The position numbers and the translations under genes are program-made. Of a DNA stretch of 64,000 bases, positions 59,934 through 64,000 are shown in pieces. The notes under the pieces were generated by a model. The model had not been told where the DNA came from and made no database searches. It saw only the letters and a program-made list of their open reading frames with translations. How positions within the stretch are numbered: position 1 is the first letter of the stretch; each line of letters begins with the position of its first letter. This DNA is from QAMX01 sp964515055 (lineage in GTDB: Bacteria > Bacillota > Clostridia > Oscillospirales > QAMX01): positions 51,091 through 115,090 of the forward strand of contig CAZEUG010000003.1 of the NCBI GenBank assembly GCA_964515055.1, read 5' to 3'.

Positions 59934-59945
59934 AGACTGAAAAGC

Positions 59946-60158
59946 TTACTCCGCTTTTGCCTTGCTGTCAAGAAATGCGTTCAGCTTTTCGATCAGCGCA
60001 TCACAGTCTGTATTGTGGACGGCACAGGCCTGCTCGATCGATTCACCGCGGGATGCCGGGCATCCGAGGCAGTGCATACCGATTTCAAAGAAGAACTGAG
60101 CCAGCTCCACGTCCATTTCAAGTGCGTCGCCAATCAGCGTATCCTTTGTGATTTTCAT
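59946..60158 (-). CDS. DUF1858 domain protein
   Basis: 70 residues, the whole of a DUF1858 domain. The N-terminal ITKDTLIGDALEMD and the cysteine motif GMHCLGCPASRGESIEQAC are typical. Similar domains are found alone or fused to hybrid-cluster and redox proteins, and may bind metal or an iron-sulfur centre. It heads a unit with trmK and has its own promoter. Confidence 0.88.
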   Translation of the reverse strand: MKITKDTLIGDALEMDVELAQFFFEIGMHCLGCPASRGESIEQACAVHNTDCDALIEKLNAFLDSKAKAE

Positions 60159-60226
60159 AAGAACTCCTCCGTTTACATTTCAATGCTTCCGGCATAGCCC
60201 GGAAGCTGAATCAATTGTCTGGTGTT

Positions 60227-60255
60227 AGTATACCACGAATCCGGGAAAAATGCAA
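60227..60255 (-). promoter_or_regulatory. Promoter of the DUF1858-trmK unit
   Basis: Minus strand: TTGCAT, 17 bases, TATACT. A short hairpin (CTTCCGG/CCGGAAG) lies in the leader near 60187-60205. Confidence 0.7.
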
Positions 60256-60296
60256 GTCTTTTGAAAGAACTGTCCAAAATGACAACGAATCCGAAC

Positions 60297-62666
60297 CTAT
60301 TGGTTCTTCACGGAGATTCCCTGCAGATCCAGAGCAGTGACAACCGCATCAATATACGGCGAAATCTCGGAACGCGTCAGTGTTTTTTCATCTGATGCAA
60401 ACGTGAAGCGCACCGTGATGCTGTTTGCCTGCTCGCTTTCATACAGGCCGATCAGACGTACATCAGTCAGATAGGAACAGTCGATGTTTTCCCAGACACC
60501 GGCCAGAGTCCCATAGGTGACATCCTTCCCAGCCGTAAAGGTCAGGTCAATGTCAATGCCCGGGAATTTGCCGGGAGCGCGGTAGGCAATATCCGAACCG
60601 CCCAGCTGGCTCAGTGTGTCCATGTCGATTTCTGCGAAAACGATCGCCGCTTTCTTGTCGATGGCATTGTTGTTCAGCGGGTGCAGCGTGCCCATCGTCC
60701 CCAGCTGTTCGCCGCAATAGGAAACGGCAATCGTATTTTTCGGATGCTGCCAGGCGTGCGTGACATCCGTCCGTTCGAACGAGAACGACGCATGGCGCAG
60801 TGTACGTCCCAGGAACACCAGCAAATCCCGCATCCGGAAGAACAGCGCCTTTTCGCTCTCCGTTCTGGAGAACAGGGCAATTCCGAGCCGCTTGCGTTCA
60901 TTGCAGGTGCCGTCTTCGCGCAGACCGTCAATGACCTTTGCAATTTCAAAAATGCCGAAGCTGGATGCATAGAGCTTGTTGTCGTTCACACAGGCCAGCA
61001 GGGTCGGAATCATGGAATTGCGGAGAACCACCTGCTCCGGATTGATGGAATTGATAATCCGGACGTTCGGCTCCACCTCCATACCGATTTCCTTCCAGCG
61101 CTTGGCGTCACACCAGATATACGAATGCGTCTCGTGCAGCCCGAACTTTTCAACCAGCAGATCTCTGGTCGCCTCTTCATCCGTCAAAGCTGTCCGGGTG
61201 CGAACCGGGGAGAGGACAGCCTTTGTGCTGGAAATCTCGAAGTTGTCGTAGCCGTAAATTCGGGTGATTTCTTCAATAATGTCGGCGCGGATGGTGACAT
61301 CCTTCGTTGCGCGCCATGTCGGAACACCGACCGAAAAGTGCTGATCACAGAGCGAAACCGTAAAGCCGAGCGAAACAAGCGTCTTTTCAATCTGCTCTGT
61401 TGAAAGATCGATGCCGGTATAACGATCCACAAACGCTTTATCAAAATCAATGGTGACCGGCTCATAATGACGGACATAACAGTCGGTGACCGATGAAATC
61501 ACTTCTGCACCGCTGTCGATTTCGGTGACGAGGTGAATGAACCGGGCAATGGCGAGCATGGTCAGTTCCGGATCCAGAATCTTTTCATAACGCATACTGG
61601 CGTCGGTGCGCAGTCCCAAACGGCTGGAGGTCTTGCGGACGCTGACGCCGTCAAAGTTGGCGGATTCAATCAGACAGGAATCGGTGTCGTCTTCAATTTC
61701 GGAATCCAAACCGCCCATGACACCGGCGATGGCGACCGGCGTGTCGCCGGTGCAGATCATCAGGGTAGCCGGGTCAATCGAACGCGTCGCGCCGTCCAGC
61801 GTCTGGAATTCGAACGGCTGCTCAAAGCGGCGAACGCGCACCGATGAGACACGGCGCAGATCGAATGCGTGCATGGGCTGCCCCAGCTCCAGCATAATAT
61901 AGTTGGTCAGGTCCGTCAGCAGATTGATGGCGCGCACACCGCAGTAGAACAGGCGAATCCGCATATTGACCGGTGAAACCTTCTTCTGAATGTTCTGAAT
62001 TTTGACGGAGGTGTAGCGGTACAAAAGTTCCTTGTCGTCGGCGTGAATCTCCACAGACGGCAGCGAAGCATAGGCCTGGGCATCGGCGACGGGAACCGGA
62101 CGCAGCGGGCGACCGGTCAGAGCCGAGAACTCACGGGCAATCCCATAGTGCCCCCACAGGTCCGGACGGTTGGTCAGAGACTTGTTGTCAACTTCAAACA
62201 CGATATCTTCAATCTGGAACAGCTTTTTGATGTCCGTGCCGAGCGGAAGATCGTTCGGCAAAACCATCAGACCGGAATGATCGGAGCTGATGCCGAGTTC
62301 AGCTTCCGAACAGCACATCCCCTGAGAAGGATAGCCGCCCACCGTTGCGGTGCAAATGGGCGTGCCGCCAACCTTGCCGCCGTCCTTGGCAAAGGCAACG
62401 GTCATGCCCTCTGCCACGTTGGGTGCGCCGCAGACACAGTCCACCACACCGGAGCCGGTGTCCACCTTCAAAAGGTGCAGCTTTTTCGAATTCGGATGGG
62501 CTTCGACGGAAAGAATCCGCGCCGTCACAACCTGATCCAAATCCTGACCCTTTGTGTAAACCTCTTCGACCTCAGCGGTCGAAAGTGTAAATTGCCGGAT
62601 CAGTGCGTCATAATCCAGACCGGAAAGATCAACATATTCGTTGATCCAATTCATTGATACGAGCAT
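60297..62666 (-). CDS. pheT: Phenylalanyl-tRNA synthetase beta subunit
   Basis: 789 residues. The N-terminal tRNA-binding (EMAP-like) domain (LSVEAHPNSKKLHLLKVDTG, about 40-150), the B3/B4 editing domain (about 215-390), the B5 domain (about 400-480), the catalytic-like core and the C-terminal FDX-ACB anticodon domain (about 695-789) come in the usual order. It forms the (alpha-beta)2 enzyme with PheS. It lies 18 bases after pheS. Confidence 0.97.
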   Translation of the reverse strand: MLVSMNWINEYVDLSGLDYDALIRQFTLSTAEVEEVYTKGQDLDQVVTARILSVEAHPNSKKLHLLKVDTGSGVVDCVCGAPNVAEGMTVAFAKDGGKVGGTPICTATVGGYPSQGMCCSEAELGISSDHSGLMVLPNDLPLGTDIKKLFQIEDIVFEVDNKSLTNRPDLWGHYGIAREFSALTGRPLRPVPVADAQAYASLPSVEIHADDKELLYRYTSVKIQNIQKKVSPVNMRIRLFYCGVRAINLLTDLTNYIMLELGQPMHAFDLRRVSSVRVRRFEQPFEFQTLDGATRSIDPATLMICTGDTPVAIAGVMGGLDSEIEDDTDSCLIESANFDGVSVRKTSSRLGLRTDASMRYEKILDPELTMLAIARFIHLVTEIDSGAEVISSVTDCYVRHYEPVTIDFDKAFVDRYTGIDLSTEQIEKTLVSLGFTVSLCDQHFSVGVPTWRATKDVTIRADIIEEITRIYGYDNFEISSTKAVLSPVRTRTALTDEEATRDLLVEKFGLHETHSYIWCDAKRWKEIGMEVEPNVRIINSINPEQVVLRNSMIPTLLACVNDNKLYASSFGIFEIAKVIDGLREDGTCNERKRLGIALFSRTESEKALFFRMRDLLVFLGRTLRHASFSFERTDVTHAWQHPKNTIAVSYCGEQLGTMGTLHPLNNNAIDKKAAIVFAEIDMDTLSQLGGSDIAYRAPGKFPGIDIDLTFTAGKDVTYGTLAGVWENIDCSYLTDVRLIGLYESEQANSITVRFTFASDEKTLTRSEISPYIDAVVTALDLQGISVKNQ

Positions 62667-62684
62667 TGTTTCGTCCGCCTTTCG

Positions 62685-63710
62685 TTAATTGTGGAACTGT
62701 GCCAGAGCCTTCAGGTTTCCGCTGTTCAAATCACGGATATCCCGAATGCCATACTTCATCATGGCCAGACGTGTCAAACCGAGGCCGAAAGCGAACCCGG
62801 TGTATTGATCCGGGTCAATGCCGCCGGCGGTCAGCACGTTCGGATGAATCATGCCGCAGGGGCAAAGCTCCAGCCAGCCGGAATTCTTACAGGAGGGACA
62901 TCCGGCACCGCCGCAGATCAGGCAGCTGATGTCCAGCTCAAAGCCCGGCTCAACAAATGGGAAAAAGCCGGGACGAAGGCGAACGTGAATGTCCTTCTGG
63001 AAGACTTCGGAAAGCATGGTCTTCATGAAATAAATCAAATTGGAAATGGAAATATCCCGGTCAATCATCACGCCTTCCATCTGGAAAAAGGTGTTTTCAT
63101 GGCAGGCGTCGATGGATTCATTCCGGAAGCAGCGTCCCGGGAAAATGGCACGAACCGGAACTCCGTATTTCTTCATGATGCTGTTCTGCGCAGCGGACGT
63201 GTGTGTTTTCAGCAGCTGACCGTTGTCCAGATAAAACGTGTCCTGCATATCCCGCGCCGGGTGGTTTTTCGGAATGTTCAGCGCCTCAAAGCAGTTGTAG
63301 TCGTCAACAACTTCTGAATAATCCGCAATGACAAATCCCATGGAACGGAAAATCTGTTCCAGTTCCCGGCGAACCAGCGTAATCGGGTGGTAGGAGCCCT
63401 GCGTCAGATCAGGCGGCAGCGTGACGTCATAGGCCTCTGCACGGTCAACCAGACGTGCCAGTTCCAAAGCACGCAGCTGCCCGGCGGCAGACGTCAGCTT
63501 TTCTTCAATATCTTTCTTCAGGCTGTTAATGGCCTGTCCCACTTCGCGCTTTTCATCGCCGGAATAGTGTTTGAGCTCTTTGAGCAATTCGGTTACAGAA
63601 CCCTTTTTGCCGAGAAATGCAATCCGCATTTGCTCCAACGCGTCCGTATCCTGCAATGACGCGAGTCGACTCTCAAAGTCGGCTTTGATTTCCGTCAACT
63701 TGGTTGTCAT
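62685..63710 (-). CDS. pheS: Phenylalanyl-tRNA synthetase alpha subunit
   Basis: 341 residues. An N-terminal coiled coil (about 1-85) that contacts tRNA, then the class II core with FEALNIPKNHPARDMQDTFY (motif 2 region) and GLGLTRLAMMKYGIRDIRDL (motif 3). The cysteine-rich insert ICGGAGCPSCKNSGWLELC is normal for the family. The start follows CAGGAGACGTTATC. No T-box leader is present upstream, unlike many Firmicute pheST operons. Confidence 0.97.
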   Translation of the reverse strand: MTTKLTEIKADFESRLASLQDTDALEQMRIAFLGKKGSVTELLKELKHYSGDEKREVGQAINSLKKDIEEKLTSAAGQLRALELARLVDRAEAYDVTLPPDLTQGSYHPITLVRRELEQIFRSMGFVIADYSEVVDDYNCFEALNIPKNHPARDMQDTFYLDNGQLLKTHTSAAQNSIMKKYGVPVRAIFPGRCFRNESIDACHENTFFQMEGVMIDRDISISNLIYFMKTMLSEVFQKDIHVRLRPGFFPFVEPGFELDISCLICGGAGCPSCKNSGWLELCPCGMIHPNVLTAGGIDPDQYTGFAFGLGLTRLAMMKYGIRDIRDLNSGNLKALAQFHN

Positions 63711-63808
63711 GATAACGTCTCCTGTTGTTGATTCTGCCGCTGCGGCGCGGCAGCGCCTGGCTGTACAAGATTGCCAGACATGAAATGATGCACTTTTTCG
63801 TACCTTTA

Positions 63809-63837
63809 ATTATATCATACCGGTGATGAAAAAGCAA
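63809..63837 (-). promoter_or_regulatory. Promoter of pheST
   Basis: Minus strand: TTGCTT, 17 bases, TATAAT; a leader of about 95 bases with one GC-rich hairpin (near 63735-63760) leads to pheS. Confidence 0.7.
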
Positions 63838-63854
63838 GATTTTGCCGCGTTTTT

Positions 63855-64000
63855 TTATGAATCGACTGAATCGGTCGAACGCTGACTGCCCGCCGAGTGC
63901 AGCTTCTGCCCAAGTGCAATCAGACGCGCCGCGTTGGCCGCTTCATCCGCCAGTACCGCGGCAGCCGTCCGGGCGACGGATTGAAAATCGGCTTCCACAC
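63855..64000 (-). CDS. C-terminal end of an unidentified protein (cut off by window)
   Basis: An open minus-strand frame enters from the right edge and stops at 63855. The visible 47 residues are alanine-rich and helical (VARTAAAVLADEAANAARLI) with a polar tail (STDSVDS). There is too little to name. GC-rich codon use matches the neighbouring genes, so it is probably real. Confidence 0.5.
   Translation of the reverse strand, partial: VEADFQSVARTAAAVLADEAANAARLIALGQKLHSAGSQRSTDSVDS

Noticed and set aside
63711..63850. Possible T-box leader before pheST
   Set aside because: The leader is under 100 bases and I see no T-box core sequence or specifier stem, only one GC-rich hairpin.

Overview
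The window comes from a moderately GC-rich, low-oxygen Firmicute, most likely a Clostridia/Oscillospiraceae gut-type anaerobe. This is inferred from the gene content: NfnAB, acetate kinase, a GlgC/GlgD pair, RqcH, TmcAL, TrmK, a YerC-led histidine operon with short HisG plus HisZ, SLH-like repeats, Gram-positive lipoproteins, and dispersed repeats of the kind common in that group. No search could be run, so the species is open.

Layout. 1-3.6 kb holds the end of a YgiQ radical SAM gene and nfnAB. 3.7-6.9 kb is one giant beta-helix lipoprotein. 6.9-8.0 kb is a gene-poor stretch with decayed repeats, tRNA-Val and a duplicated palindrome. 8.0-9.5 kb is an unknown protein carrying a motif of sodium-pump decarboxylases. 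9.6-17.4 kb is a nearly complete histidine operon (yerC-hisZGDCBHAF-hisIE). 17.6-20.5 kb is an AT-richer accessory patch with a ribbon-helix-helix gene, a broken membrane gene, a methyltransferase, a Nudix hydrolase and the tail of a serine recombinase, next to tRNA-Ser. 20.8-32.5 kb has citrate synthase and a glycogen operon (glgB-glgC-glgD-glgA-glgP-GH13). 32.7-35.1 kb has a cobalamin riboswitch controlling two exported proteins. 35.2-44.2 kb has ackA, tmcAL, an acyltransferase with a decayed copy, a transglutaminase lipoprotein, hpf and a GH4/sugar-kinase/YhcH operon. 44.2-46.8 kb is a metal-efflux operon with a CadC-like repressor. 47-54.5 kb has asp23-nusB-tsaD paralogue-xseA followed by SGNH hydrolase, amidohydrolase, SIS and PfkB genes. 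54.5-64 kb has a MecA-like protein, a parvulin lipoprotein, a Gfo/Idh oxidoreductase, rqcH, trmK, a DUF1858 protein and pheST.

The most interesting locus is 32682-35150. A cobalamin riboswitch with its own terminator precedes an exported alpha/alpha-toroid protein with SLH-like C-terminal repeats, then a DUF4430 lipoprotein. These are the two domains that animal intrinsic factor and transcobalamin carry on one chain. The simplest reading is a split, surface-anchored vitamin B12 capture system in a Gram-positive cell: one half held by the wall, the other by the membrane. The assignment of folds and the riboswitch rest on sequence; the B12-capture role is inference.

Other points of note are a TrpR-family regulator at the head of the his operon with a palindrome over its -10 box, an internally deleted acyltransferase copy whose start codon appears mutated to ATA, a frameshifted membrane gene coupled to a ribbon-helix-helix gene, and two sugar-catabolic modules that lack transporters nearby.
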